Assembly: GCF_003369915.1 (NCBI RefSeq)
Contig: NC_046677.1
Location: 24,446,913-24,510,912, forward strand
Direction of reading: 5' to 3'
Origin: Drosophila miranda
Lineage: Eukaryota > Arthropoda > Insecta > Diptera > Drosophilidae
Length of the DNA: 64,000 nt
This document shows, one piece after another, positions 32,719 through 47,299 of the stretch (positions are counted from its first letter, which is position 1; each line of letters opens with the position of its first letter). The position numbers were made by a program, and so were the translations under genes. Below the pieces are notes generated by a model. It was not told the DNA's origin, searched no databases, and saw nothing but the letters and a program-made list of their open reading frames with translations.

Positions 32719-34226
32719 GTGAGAGATTGTCCTTTTTCGTATTTGTTTACAACCCGCGGGCAGGTCTAGGACTCGGTGGAGTGTCCCGCCCCCGCGCCCT
32801 TCGCGGTCTCCGTGTTAGTTTGTGTGGTTTTTCCCTGCCCCTCATAGGCCCTTCAGCCGCACTTTGTGTTTGTGTTGTGCTGCTGCAAAGTGGACGATGC
32901 CATGGCAACACATTGCTAATCGATGACGTGACCAAAAAAACGCCAAACAACCAACAAAATAACTCTCGGCAAACACCACAAGGCTCTTCACATTTTGGGA
33001 TAACACTGGGATAAAGACCCTCAACTGATTTTGGTATGTGGAAACATCGACATATTTATAGAATAAACAAAATCAAAACTGGACAGGGAAAGGCTGGAAA
33101 TTACCCCCAAAACTGGGGGAAAAAAGAAGGCAAAATAATATTAATATTTCCAGGCAGAAATTAACAAAATTAATGAGGCTTCAAAATATGATTGAATTTC
33201 CCTTAAAACTAGGGATATTTTGCCAAAGGATATCTAGAAAAATTAAGAAATATTTCCCTCAAATAGTTTGTATTTTATTAAGCAAAAATCTACTCTACCC
33301 CTAGCTATATTTTGTCCTTCCTACGAGACCTTTCCAGGCCATCTTTGGATGAGTTTTGCCCTCAAAGTTTCAGTCTATTTATCTTTCCCTGTGTCCAGGA
33401 TAATGACTATGTGGCAACAAAACTGGAGGGAAAAATGTCTACCGACTGATAAGTGTTGCGGTTAACGAAATTCATTTTTGATAGCCCAAAAATGGCGAAA
33501 CATTTAAGAGCCTTAACTGATGCAAAGGCAAAGGCAAAGGCAAGTTCTGTGGCTCCCTTTTGCGGTCTCAAGTCTCGGCTGGCAGACGGTTTCAAGATCG
33601 AAAGAGATAAGAGATGCCAAAAGCAAAAGTTGACAGCCCGCAAACAAGCCGCCGGCAGCGAACTTTGAACCCAACTTGAATGAATGAAGAAATCGTCAAA
33701 GAGAAGGCCACACAGGGCTTTCCATCTGTAGTTTTTCCTTGGGCTCTCTCTTAACCCAATTAGTGGGCTTGGCTTTTATGCAAAATGCAAATTAAAATGA
33801 AAATATTTACTTGCCCGAAAACCAAGAGAAAACTATTCATAAGCGATATTCTGTGACAGATTAAGTGGATAGTTTTCTTTTGAAAATTGGAACGAAATTC
33901 ATAGATTGTGACGGAATTTCGGGGCTAAAAAGTTAACAAACTACTAAATATTTAATGTTTTTTAAGAAATTTCTATATGAAGTTTCCGCCTTGTGAGATT
34001 AAGGAAAGTTTTCCTCGAAGAAAATCTGGATATATATATTTTTTAAGGGAAAACTAGAATGAGGGTCACAAACTTTTGCCACAGACAACATTTTTGTGTA
34101 CTTTACAGTTTTGGCATTCGAAAACTTGGGAAATATATTTTTAAATATTTATGGGGGGTTTTCGACTTACTTAAAAAAAAATGGAAATATAAGAACCCTT
34201 AAAATCTGAAATGTTCCAGGAACAAA

Positions 34227-34640
34227 TCGTTAGATTAATTTCTGATTTTTTTTTATTATAATTAACGCAGAAAAATTTAGAAAAAAATTATATGATCAGA
34301 CATATAATTTCTAATAATATTCCCCATGGATCGTTAGATTAATTTAATTTTTTTTTCTGTCATTTATATTAATTTGAAGCACTTAACCAACTTTTTCAAG
34401 GTTAAAAAAAATATTAAAAAACTACTCTTTGACTAAGAACTCGAATTCTTATTTTTTTTGGTGTTATTAAAAAATGTAAGTTTAAATATTAAAAAAAAAT
34501 TTTTCAAATTCATTAGTGTGTTGATTTTTAAAATGAAATTTCTCATAGAAAATGCAGTGTAATTAATGCAGAAAACTGTAGAAAACAATATAAATGATCA
34601 GATATATATTTTCCAATAATCGGAGCCAATATTCCCCTTG
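34227..34640. repeat. Imperfect 300-bp spaced AT-rich direct repeat
   Basis: The words TAATTAACGCAGAAAA...AGAAAA...ATGATCAGA.ATAT and CCAATATTCCCC recur about 300 bp apart (near 34260 and 34558). TCGTTAGATTAATTT also occurs at about 34227 and 34331. This is an old, degraded duplication. Confidence 0.5.
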
Positions 34641-37600
34641 AAAAAAATTGTACAATCCTTTCAGGAGTATCTTTATCCCTAAACCGATTCGATCACCTAT
34701 AAATTTGCATTCAATAAAGGCTTTTAAAGTTCTTAATCCCAATAAACGACCAAAACAATTTTTGGCCTAATCCCAGAAGCTCTAACAAAAAGATACAAAT
34801 ACCAATTTCACACTAGACCCAACTTTGAGGCTTATAAATGCTTAGAAATTGGTTTTTTTAGTGCAAAATTCTCCTTAATATATAAAATTATTATAAAATA
34901 CCAACAAAAACCTAGAATCGAATGGCATTTGTATGCAAATTTAATTGCTTTCAAAGAGCACACAGAAAACTCAATAGTGGGTCAAATATTTGGCAGGAGA
35001 GCGATTTTCTTAACAAATTACATTTGATTTGTTTTTTCAAGAATTGATTTGGGGGCAGGAATACGGAAGGAAGTCCAGGCCAATGCCGAGTGAAATGAAA
35101 TGCTAAAAATAAATTGCGGGAATTTGCCTTAAAGCCCAGGCTGGCTTTTCCCCGACACGGAAAACGTGGCAGGCAGCAAGGCAGGAAAACAAATGCAATA
35201 AAGGATATGACAACAGGAGAGAGTGCCCTCCGAGAGAGAGAGAGAGAGGGGGAGAAAGTGGGGGGACGGAACGGCAACAATTTCAGCAGCGGGCTTTGGC
35301 GAAATCCAAACAAACTTTATCTCTCTATGCTGTTTGCCAACTTGAATTAAACACGCCCCTATGTACGCCCCCCGTTACCCCCACCCCCACCCATATGGCC
35401 AAGAAAGTATGTTTTGAAGGGGGGGGGAGGGCAGGGCACGGCTGAAGAGTCCCAAAGAGTTGTGAGAAATGAAATTACAACTTGCATCCTCTTTCTGGCT
35501 TTCTGTTCTGTTCTGTTCTGTTTTTTTTTTTCGGCCCGGACAGGCACTTGGCCAGGGACCTTCAAAAGGAATTGTTTGGCCAAAGCAAACACAGAAAAGG
35601 ACGAAAAAATGTCTGTGAAATCAAGTTAAGTTTACGCATTTTTAGTGCACTTGGAACAGGACGAACGGGGAGTGGCAGGAGCGGCAGGAGCGGGAGCGTG
35701 CCAAAAAAATAAAGGATAAAATATGTACATGGCAGGAGGAGGCGCATAAAAAATGTACAAGCAAAAGACAGACCTGCAGAGCGAAGACGAGAAACAGGTG
35801 AAAAGGACTCATCAAGGCTTGCGACAACAACGAAATCGAAACACTCTTGAAAGAAAGGAAAATGCGAACAAAATTGATTTAATTTTGGAATAGAATTGGG
35901 ATTTTTTTCCTTAGGGTTTAAGCGGGGAAAACCTTGTGTTCAAATGGGGATTTGCTTCAATCTTCAACCTTTTCTGGTTCTGAGAATAACCTCCCCTTTA
36001 GCTCCATCAAAACCAATGCCAGTCGATCCACAAGAGTCCCCTTACCCTGTTTGGAAAGGGCATTCAACGAACAAAAAAGGGAAAAAAGGGAAAAGACGAG
36101 CCAAAGAAGCTGCCAAGAGCTGCCAGAATCCGCCAGTAAGTAAATTTAACGGCACGGCGCCGACTGACAGCAAAAATTGCTCAAAATTTTATTGTTCCTT
36201 GTTGTCCCCTTTTTTGGGGATTTGTTTTTTTGCCTTCGGCCTTCCGCAGCTGGTGACGAAGGTTATAAATTACGAGGGGCAACAGCGAGTGAATCAACTC
36301 GGTGAATTAATAACAAAACGGTGACAATAACAGGCAGAAGGCCTGTCCTCCAGAAGGGGGACTCAAAAGTAAAACTCTGCATTGCGTACATTAATTCAGG
36401 AGACACAGGACGACAGCAGAGGCCACACGCAATGCAGGGGGCCAGGTGCGTGGCCATAAGGCAGAACAGGGTCTAAAAGGAATGGAGTCCTGGGGAGGGC
36501 CTCGATCTTTAAGGAACCCCAAGGACTAGACAGAGACCAAGGCGGATATTGATTGAGTAAAGATATTGGGAGAGTGGGGAATAAATGGGAATTAAATATA
36601 TCGAATGAATGGGGGTAAAAATTGTACAATCAAAGAAAAAGTACACGATAAAAGAGGGGGAATACTACTCGGAATATTATCTTCTTTATTTCTTCAGATG
36701 AAGATCTATTTCTGTAGATAGCAAGAAGGATATTTCCCCTCCAATCTGATAAGCTTTGCTTCTCTCAGTGCCACCCACACACTTGTCAAAAAGATGCCCA
36801 CTTTTCACTCCCCTTTTTGTCTGTGGTGGCTCCCTTTTTCCGGGGCCCTGTCGCCGCCGCAAAGTGTGCTACACTGGGTGCCGCTTGCTGTCATTGTTGC
36901 CTCACTCACCTTCCCCTCACCAGTCCCCACTTCTCGCCCCCTTAACAGCTTCATAAAGCCAAGTGTTTGCGCTTTGAAGTTTCCGCTTCCGCAGTGAACA
37001 ACGGAGTGTTGTTGGTGTTGCTCCTGTTGTTGTTGTTGCCACTGCGGCACAGCATAAAACATACTTATTTTGAAGTTGGTGGCACATCCGTAAACCCCAC
37101 CAACAACCATCCACATTCGTGGTGGTGGGGGGGTTGGGTGGGGCCTGGGGGAAAGGATGCCAATGCTGGAGAGTTTTCTTTTCCTGGGCTGCATTGTTGT
37201 TCACCTTTTTCACGTACGTATTGTTGTTGTAATTGCTGTTGGAGTTGTTGTTGAAGCCGTTGTTGCCGCATCTGTTGTCTGAATCTGTTGAAAATTTTCA
37301 ATTCGAAAGTTCGCCTCGCCTCGCCCCCCTTTCCGAAGATCTAATTAAGTTTGGGGATTGTTTGCACAGCTCCTTAGGGGATGGATGTCACGTGGTTTAA
37401 GTAATTTACGTGCAAATGGTCTCCACTCCGCTTTTGTGGAGACATTTTGTGGGTTGATTATTTGAAGGGCAAAGGGGAGAGGTCTTTGGATGTGGAGTGT
37501 TCTTTGAGGTCATGTAAGTTGGTAAAATTTTGAGGGATCTCCCTATCAAAATATCATTCAAGGACTCTCCCAATCGGCTCTCCCGAAATCTTGACCAACC

Positions 37601-37889
37601 TTGAGTGCACTCTGGAGTGACCTCTACATAAAAGTATTTGTTGTAAAGATTTGTTCACGTTGCGGTCATAAATAACAACAGATTCAAGCAATTTTATTAG
37701 GCACATTTTATGAGCAAAAACCAACAAATACTCGCACCAGAGTGTGAATACAAATATGAATGCGAGTGTGAGTGTGGCTTCCGTTCTTTAAGTTAAGGGA
37801 AACTCGATATGAATGAAAGTGAAAACGAAAGCAAAGTTAAGGAAAGCGAAGGCAGAGCAAACACTTTCACTTTGTGCCCATTTAAGGTC

Positions 37890-37913
37890 GTGCGTGTGTG
37901 TGTGTGTGTGTGT
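37890..37913. repeat. (GT)n microsatellite
   Basis: About 11 GT dinucleotides in a row. Confidence 0.9.
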
Positions 37914-38449
37914 GCAATAAATAAGCGACTTATTTATGCCCCTCACACACACACAGCCAGTGTATTTGGGTTAGTAATACCATTTACGAGGCAAAACAAA
38001 CATAAAACAAAAAAATGTAAAGCAAAAAGAGCCACAACAATGAGCTCTCGCCTCTCGCTCTTTACGTTTACGTTTATGTTTATGCTGGTAAATCCGTCTT
38101 CAATGTAAGCCCTGGCATATCTTTAAAACAACCAAAGAACAGATGGTTTTCTGGGGGGAAACCGAAGCTGAAGATACCCTAACAGATCTACATGCATGCT
38201 ACATACATGATACATACGTGAATACTACATCTACATACCACATCTACATACAGATTTGTCTATGATTTTTCATCAAACTTTGAAGGAAAAATATATATTT
38301 ATGGGGTTGGAAAGTTCTTTGTTTAGGAACGAAACTATGTGCTTTGGAGCTATCGCTTGTAATATTTTATTTTCATTTTTGATTTACTTTTAAAAGAGTT
38401 ATAGGTTAAATATTCTTGTAATCTTAAATCTAAAAAATGTTTTGGACAG

Positions 38450-38690
38450 GCATTTTTTTTATATTTTTTTATTTTAACTTCTATGACAGATATAAGATGC
38501 AGTACACTTTTTGACAGACATAAAAAAATAGAAGTAACTGTTTTTTATATGCTTTTTTTTTATTTTATTGCCATGAAAGTTATAAGATAAAGTACAAACA
38601 CAATTTATATATATTTTTTTTTAAATTATTTTTTTTTTTAATATATTATTTGTATTGTATTGCGATGACAGTCATAAGATATAGTAACAA
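38450..38690. repeat. Three degenerate copies of a roughly 95-bp AT-rich unit
   Basis: A shared core, TATGACAG.TATAAGAT.CAGTAC or close variants (CCATGAAAGTTATAAGATAAAGTAC, GATGACAGTCATAAGATATAGTA), occurs near 38482, 38572 and 38664, each after a TTTTATTTTA run. Spacing is about 90-95 bp. The array is followed by more AT-rich DNA to 38830. Confidence 0.6.
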
Positions 38691-41600
38691 TTTTTTCTAT
38701 TATGTACCTATGTATATATGTATATGTAGATCTTTTATTAGTATATAAATACAAAGTATTTATTTAATTATTATTTTATTTTATTTATGCACATATATAT
38801 TTTTTTTTTTTGTATTTATAGAAGCTATTTAATATAGTAATCCCACAAAAACAAGACTGCCCCAAAGTAGATCCCAAATATCTATAAATCGTTGAATAGA
38901 AAACCCTCGATAAGGCCGTTCAATATAGTCTCCAAAAGTCTTGTATTTTCTCCCAACAAACATCCGGTTGCAAGCACAATACCCTGCTTCGTTTCCTAAC
39001 TATAAAATGGAAAACAGAATAGAACACAGCGGAAAATCTCAAGCACTGAGAGGGGAAAGAAAGAAAGAGAGAGCGAACGAACGAACGAGCGACGTTCGAG
39101 GATGGCTCGTCTATTTAACTAACTGTGCATAATTCATAATTTAATTAAGAACTCGGCGAAATGAAAAAAGTTACACGAGGGACATTCCACTCTGTGCCCC
39201 TGTCCCTCCCCCTCTCTCTGTCCCTCTCTCTCCCTGTCTGTCTATTGCCGGAATACAGGTGTGTGTGTGTGTGTGGGTGTGGCTGAGAAGCCCTGCCACA
39301 GCTGTTGGCCCTCTGCTCTGAAAGTGTGTATGTAAGCCCTGGGGGGCGGGGAGTGGCTGGTAGGGTGGCTGGGTGTCTGCCTTGACATCTTCGCCTCCTC
39401 ATTGCTGCGGCAGGTGCCATTTCACTGGCATATTCTGTCCACAGCTGGAGGTTTTTGCTGGAAATGGCCATAAGTCAAGGAAATCTGTGAAACCCAAATG
39501 ACAAGATTTTCCGGTTTGTTTTTTTTTTTTTTCTTTTTTGTGGGGTGTGCGGGTGAATGCATAGACAAAAGCACCGTCAGGGATTACAAGTGTGTGCGAG
39601 GTGTGAGACGATTTGCTAAGCCTCAAGATGCATTTCCTAGAAACACTTTGGGCCGGGGGAAGACGAGCGGGGATTTGATGGCAGCAAAGCAAAGAAAAGA
39701 AGCTACTTTTGCGGGTTTTAGGGGGGGGACATCCATTACCACATTTGCTTCTATTACTCAGGGGTTTTTTTTAAGGATTTTTATATCTGTTGTGAGATGG
39801 TGGATAGTTTGAGTATTAAAAAGGTGGAAGGTTGAGGGCGGGACTCCTTAGAGGGGGTGTCAACAGTGGGTTTTTGGGAGCACCTGGATTGGTAGGTCAA
39901 CAGAAGCCTGATGGCCTCTCGGATCGAGAAAAGGGTGTTCAGAATATTTGTAATATTTTTTTGATTATATTTTACAAATTTACCAAAAATCATTAGGAAT
40001 TTTATGAATTATTTATTAAGAATTACTATTGTTGTGTTCTGCACTGTATTATCTTTGATACCCTTATACTTTTGGGATGTTATTTTCATAGTTTCCACCT
40101 CTTACAGCACCGTATATCTAGTGCCCTGAAAACGATTCCCATCAATGAATATTCTTCTGTTTTTAATCGTGTTTGTGTCCATTATAAAGATACATACCAT
40201 AAACGACCACCTCAAAGTATTACAATGAATGTTTACGCATTCCAATGTCGCCCCAGAGGATGCAACAATCAAAGGCTAAGGGCAAAGGGTAGCCGGGAAA
40301 AGGAAAACCCCCAGCCAATGACATGGCATTCAAACCGCAAACGGTTGTCCAGAACATTGTCCAATTTTACCGCCCCACCGCGCCCCATTTCGAGACCCCC
40401 CTCCGCACCCCAGAATGGTTACATGCCGCAACCTTCCTTCATGGCTGTCTCTCCCCTCTGTGCACCCCCCCCCGCCAAAACAAGCCACACAAAAGACGTC
40501 CCCGGACTTGGTCAGCTCTTCATTTGGTCAACTGCTGACAGCAAACCACCAACAACAACAACAGCAGCGGCAGCATCGGCACCGCTGCCACCAGCAGCAG
40601 CAACAACAAAAACACTGTTTGGCGGTTGTGCCTCCTTGTTGTCGTCCATTTTCCATTTCCCCGTTTGCCCCGATTCCCCCGTTTCCCTTTCACAGGCCAC
40701 TCCATGGTTAATTAACTCTCGCCTCGGATCGGAACGCGTTTGCGCTGCCTGCGAAAATTCCTTTGAGCGAATTTCGTTTTTAAGCAACAGAAAAGAGAGC
40801 GGAGCGGGGCAGGGCAGAGGAGAGCGCAGCAGAGGAGAGTGGAGCGCAGCAGAGCGGGGCGGAGAGCAGCCATCCCTTGACTGCAACAAAGTTAAATGCT
40901 GCTGTCAAAAGGGTTTTCATCAAATTTTCTACTAATTTAATTGCCCCGACGTGATATTGACGCTTAAAACAAAGAGTGGAAGGGGAAGGGGAAGGGTAAG
41001 GAGCGGCTTAAGCAGATAAGAAACTAATTGGAAATCATTTGGGTGCGACTACTTGGATTGAATTTCAAGTGAAGGTCTTCCAATAGTGAAGCAAACGAAA
41101 GAAATTAGCTGGGGCTCGGGGATCTTGGGATAAAAATGGTATTTACGATGTGTCGACATGTCGGCGATGTGTGAGAGCAAATTGTATTCGTTAAGAAAGA
41201 GGAACAACAAAGAAGGACAGAAACTGCGCAGCAGAATTATCTGTTATTCCTTCGATTCGCATTTCTGCTGAGAGCGAGGCTTGAGCGCGAGAGAGAGTCG
41301 GCTCAGGCGAGTGTGACGCGGTAATGAGCGAGAGAGAGGAAGATCAAAAGGGAACTGCAGCGGGAGAGCAATTGGATGATGCAATACTGCGTCGGGAATG
41401 GCGTGAGACGAGAGAGGCTAACACATATGTATTAATGTATGTATTTCCCATCATTTATTTATGTTCTTAAATCATCTTAAATCAAATTTTTTACATGACA
41501 AATATTTTAATATATAAAACGAGAAAAAGTATTATTTTATGCAATTATTTTCATTACTTTTTCAAACAAAATTCTTATCTAAATATACATATGTATATTT

Positions 41601-42656
41601 TATATACCACACCATTCCCGCCTTCCTTAAGCCCATACAGAATCGATTTTTGCATTAAAATTTCGAGTCTATTCCCCCAAAACATCTTCCACAACTTTTC
41701 CTTTTCCCCCTCCCCAAAATTCCCTTCAAATATTACCAGAAAAACATAAAACAAAAATGCATTTTCTTTTGGAAATTATCTTGTTTTCTGCCAAAAACAA
41801 ACATTTCATTTCACTTGGCAAAAGTTTTCCCCCAAAACGAACCAATTTTCACTGCATTTAAATTAACTCAATTTTCTACTCATTTGCAAGCACAAACACA
41901 GTGTCTCCTCTGTCTTTTTTTGGGGGGATGGGGGGATGGGGGATGAAATTACAGTCACCCACATAAATACGGCGCCCAGGCATTTACTTAAGTTGCACAA
42001 TTTTAATTGCAATTGCGAGCGGCATGCGGCATGCGGCATGCGGAAAACAGCACACAAATGGCAACAAAATACAGACAGCAACTAGCCACGCCCTCTGGTG
42101 CAGTACGAGGGCGTCAGGAAAACAAAAACAAGGCGTAAAAGGCAATAAAAACATACAAGAAAATGTAGATACGAGTGAAGGAGCTATGGGATACCCTTGT
42201 TATACGATTTTTTGGACAGGGAAGATGATGATATACAGATATAAAGAAAGATATAGATACATATACAAGTTCTTAGACTAGGTTTTAGATACAATTGTTG
42301 TCCATTGTGTTGTATGATATGGTGATCCGATCTTGAGGGCTACAACTTGGGGACAGAAAAGGGAAGATTCCGTAAAAGTTCTTCATATCTGATCTCTCTC
42401 TCTCTCTCTCTCTATCTCCCTCTGAAAGGGTATAATAAACACAGCGACAACTGCAGCAACAAGACAGAGAGGGAGAGGGAGAGAGAAAAATCTACATTGC
42501 GGAAGGGAAAAATTTTCATTTAAAGCGATAAAAACTTTTATTACCACTACCGAAAAATGTGGAGAATGTTTTTTTGGGCCGCCTGCAAGCAAGCAACATT
42601 TTTACATAGTGCCACAAATACACTCTCACGCACACAAATAAAGAGAGAAAGGAGGA

Positions 42657-42688
42657 GCAGCAGCAGCAGCAGCAGCAGAAGAAGAAAG
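42657..42688. repeat. (CAG)n tract
   Basis: About eight CAG units then GAA triplets. It lies in a non-coding context. Confidence 0.85.
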
Positions 42689-45600
42689 AGGAGTCGAGTT
42701 ATCTCCTCCGCCCACGATTCGGCTCGGTTTCCCGGCCACTTGTATAATCAATGTATCCATGCCGATGCCCTCTGCCTGGCCCCCCCACTTGCCCCCTGAA
42801 CCATGCCCCCTGACCCATGCCCACAGCCCCAGCCCCTACCCCGACTGCCTTGTGTTGTTTATGCCACATTTGTGTGTTTGGCTCCATTTATTGCATTTTC
42901 GAGCTTGCGGTGTGATTTTCTGTTGTGGTGTGCGGCAACAAGGATTGGGGCAGAGCAGATACAAGACACCACCACCTCAAAGCCGACTACTTTCAGCTCC
43001 TGGAAAAGTAGTCCATGAGGATAAGCCACAAAGAGAGAGAGAGCGGCATAGCCCACTTTCTGGCTTATGCCAGCCATATTTCATTCGAATATTGATTTTT
43101 GATAGGCAAAAAGCAAACAGCAAACAGCAATAAAGAAAATATCAATCAGAGAACTCAGGCAGTGCCACTTTCCACAAAATTGTCTTTAAATACAGTTTGA
43201 ACTCGAATTTTCTTTGAATTGGAAATGGAAAAACCCATTCAAAATGCTAAGCAAATATACAAAAAGTTGATTTAAATTAGGGAAATTGTTTACGCAGATC
43301 AAATCAATTACAAAAGGTAGAGATGATGGATAGATAGATTTGATAGATAAATAAAGATGTGTGGAAAGTGTTGGCAAGAGTCTTTCTAAGGAGAGGAAAA
43401 GCTTTCAGGTTTTATTAATTTTTTAAGAGAAAATCATTTCAAAATTCAATGAAAAATATTCCGAAAGAAGAGTCATTAGAAATGTATCTGTAAATGTATC
43501 TGGAATGAAATGAATAAATTTCTAATAAATTCCCATCTTCATTTAAGCCTTGGTTTAAGCCAAATTCCCCTGAATCTCAATCTGTAGCTCACCACAAATC
43601 TCTCTTGGGTGCCATCAAAAGGTAATGTCTTAAGCCCACAACAATAATCACAGCCAAATTGAATGGGTAATTGATCAAACCCCTGAGTTTGGCGGTTATC
43701 AAAGCCATTAAGCCCATCAAAGCCAAGGTGCACGACCACCAGCCCCCTCTTCCCTCTCCCCTCACCACTCTTTGCTCGCAGATAAATGTTTCAATAACCA
43801 ATTTACTTTCTATTTACGTTTATTGAATCGCTTGCCATGTGGCACACATAAGTGGAGCCGCCCCCCTCCCTCCCCGCCCGCCCCCAAAACAAAAACGATA
43901 TACGATGCAACGCGATGTGTATAAATTGCAGGACAAATACGGTTAAATAAATCTGCAGGCAGCACAGATTGCTTTAATAAATATTCGGAACGATGCCAGG
44001 CCATATCGTACCCAGAAATGTGTTTACACAGACGCCCCCCGCCCCGCCCCAACGAGCCCCAAACAGCAGGCAGGAGGCAGGAGAGAAGGCAAGGCCCAAG
44101 GAAAATCAACGACAATTTTCGAAACATTTTTAAAACACATTTAGAAAACAAAGAATGGGAGCCCAAACAATGTTAATGGGGGGAAATGCAAAGGCTGGGT
44201 CAGCAAAGGGCAGCAGGAGGGGGCAGGCCAATGAGGAGCTAAAAGAAAGCGAAAAATGAAAGATAATTCGACTGAAAGATACCTGGCAAATGTAGGAGAA
44301 AGGGACCTCTGCGAAAGGGAGTATCCAGCCACAGGAATATCCGATAAGAGCAGGATTTTCCCGGCACCGTTCCAGAGCTCCACATATGACAATCGTTCTG
44401 GGCTGCCACGAACAGAACACACCCGTTGTCTTTTATTTGCAGAAGGGGTATAAAAAAATAGCCAAAGTCAAGAGCATGCGGCCATGTGGCGTATGCGCAA
44501 TCCTCGGCTTGTATCGTCCCGTGTGTGCCTTGCTGTGTGCTCTGTGTGCTCTGTGGATAGCGCGTGCTGACACTTAATCTTCCAGCTGACGCAGATGCAG
44601 CTCAGGATATGGCAGTCATATATCTAGCCAGCTTTGAGCTTCCTAGGCAACGGATGTCGCCTGTTATCCTGCTCAACCAAGAGGCGGAAAAAAAGAAGCG
44701 AGTCACAGAAGCGAAAGGAAGCCAGAGCAAAGAGTGGCAAGGAGGTTTTAGCTTTTGCAGGCCAAAAAACTAAATGCAAAACGGGGATATTGAATGGGAA
44801 ATGGAATGCCAAAGAGAAGATTGAATTAAGGATATGCCGGGAAGTGGAGCAGCTATAATGGAGGGCAATGCTGATACCTTTTTCCTAAAGGGAGTGCTTT
44901 CCCTGCACTCATAATCGAATGAATTATTTCATCTTTGGTCTGCCATAAGCCCCAGTTCTAAGCACCATATCCTTCTCATAGATGGTGCCATATTTTTGAG
45001 ATATTGGGTCTGCTGGACCTCCGAATCCATAACCCACGCTGCGACTGAGTTATGAAATACATTTTCAGCAGGCAACTGTGACAACGAAACGCTCACGACT
45101 ACGACTACGAGTATGTATGCTTCAAAGTCAGAAATTGATTTAAGTCAATTAATTATAACGAGCCATGAAGGCAGAACAGCTAGCCAACATGCTAACTGCT
45201 GCCCCACTCGTTACGTCCATCCATGTCCATCCCTTGGCCAACGTCACGTTTGTGGCAGCAGCAGTTGCCCATCAGCTTTGTGGAGTCTACTGTTTGTACC
45301 CTTTGAAGGGGGTATCTACGAGTGGGATCAGATGTTTTTAGTGCAGAAAAGGTGGAAACTGGAACTAAAGAATGATCTGTAAAGGATGCTTAGATCTTTC
45401 GGAAAATATCCCTATTTTCAACGCTTCAGTAAAGCGCCATCTAGTGGAGTGAGCGAGATATAACTGCCGGATTGGACTTCGTGGGTGGAAAGTGAGAGCT
45501 TGCTGGAGCTCTAGGAAGTATATTCCTTAAACTCCGCTTCATTGGAAGTGTTAATCCCTCCGCTAATTGAGGGAAAACCTGTAATATCCACAACTTGTAT

Positions 45601-47299
45601 CTGTAGATTGAGAGTATATCTATAGACCAATAGAGTCTTTGGTTTGCATACATCTATAGAGATACTTGTCCCCTTTTTGTCAGATATAGTATGTATATTT
45701 TCTTTATACTTTCTCTTCGTTATTCTTAACACTTTTCTTCGACTCCCTATAAGAGTTTTGGCTGGGAATACCCCGAATAGCAGGTATTTTATGGTCGAAA
45801 GTTATGGCCAAAGCATTCAAACTTCTTATAGACTACGTTTTTGGTGGAATGGGAATTGGGGAGTGGGGACGGGGGCGATTGGGGGGTGCTGCTGGAAAAT
45901 CATGAATGGTGCTGGGGGTTGGGTGGGGGCAGGGCATGTAATCGTATTAAGCAAACGGAACTGGTGCCACGGACTGGCACGTGTTTGACCAGGGGAAGGG
46001 GTCCACGGGTGCGACAGTGGGCTACAGTGGGGGTGCTCGTACTTAAAGGTAATTGTATTTGTGCACTGCAAACATGGCGTGTTTTATTAACAAATAGAGA
46101 GGGAGGGAGCTAGAGAGAGGGAGGGAGAGAGGGAGCCAGAGAGAGGGAGAGTTCCAAAGAGAAAGTGGAATGTGTTTACTCATATGTCTTGTCAAAGACA
46201 AGTTAATTATTTTAACATGTGTGTGTACAAGTATGTGTGTGTGTAAGTGTGTGTGTGTGTGTGTTTATTTTTGTCCATCGATTTTCACGCGCTCCACATA
46301 ACACCACACACTGCCACACAGATACGAAACACACACACATGTGGAGACATAATCTGCATAGGAAAGATCCTGGGTGCTTAAAAGACTTGGCATATTCCGG
46401 GCTTCATTATGTGTTGCCTACTTTTGGGCTCGTTTCTTGAAGGAACCAAGGATGTTCCAGTTTTCGCATAATTTTACGTTTTTAAAACGAAGGAATGTGA
46501 AGAGATTTACTTTGGAAAGATTTAAACTAAAAAAAAAACGTTTTAAAATTTTTCTAAAATATTTGAAGCCATCGAAGAAGAGCATTCCTTTATTATAATA
46601 TATCTTAACTTAATTTAAGCCATTAAGCATTTACTAAACAAAATTAATTCGAGTAATCTCTCAACAGACTTTTCGAATACCTACCTTCCTCAAATCCCCT
46701 TTCCTCAAATTTCCACCAAAACAAAGCGAAACTGCCAGCCGGAACAGCGCTCTAAGACACTGGCACTTGTCTGCTGTTGGCTTTTGAGTTTTTCCAAATA
46801 TTTGCACAATATTTGTCAGAATTAATTAACAATATGAAAGGGAGAGACTGCCTGAAGGAGAGAGGAAAAGCTTTTCCCAAATTCCTTTCGCCCCCTCTCT
46901 CAGTTTTTGTTGTCTCAGCATATTTCGAGTGAACTTTTTTTGCTGCAGTCGAGAGGCATTTGTTTACTTGCCGTCGCTTTGCATAAATTCACTTTAAATA
47001 CAACAAACCGACAAGCACAAATCTTGACAGTTTAATTACAATTTATGCAAGCAAATTTCTCTGGCTTAAAAAATTACAAATAAACAAAAACACACCCAAG
47101 ACGAAGAAGTAGTAAATTTAGTTTAACAAATATACTCTAGAAAAGTGCTAGTGAAACACGAAAATCTATCAAATGTGTAGGAATGTCTAGGAGCTTGGCA
47201 AATATTGAGTGAAACATCGTGTTGTTGGATTTCGTCAGCCATGGAAAAAACCAAGAGCCCTTGAAGCGTTTCGTTCTATCTCTTTCAAACTGAGTTCCT

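Noticed and set aside
32538-33014. 158-codon plus-strand frame after the candidate promoter
   Set aside because: It has no ATG at its start and is interrupted in meaning by a good splice donor at 32719; more likely 5' UTR and intron.
40072-40935. 287-codon plus-strand frame
   Set aside because: Translation of poly-Thr/Ala and GAGCGG-type simple DNA; no domain, no neighbouring splice signals, no conserved motif.
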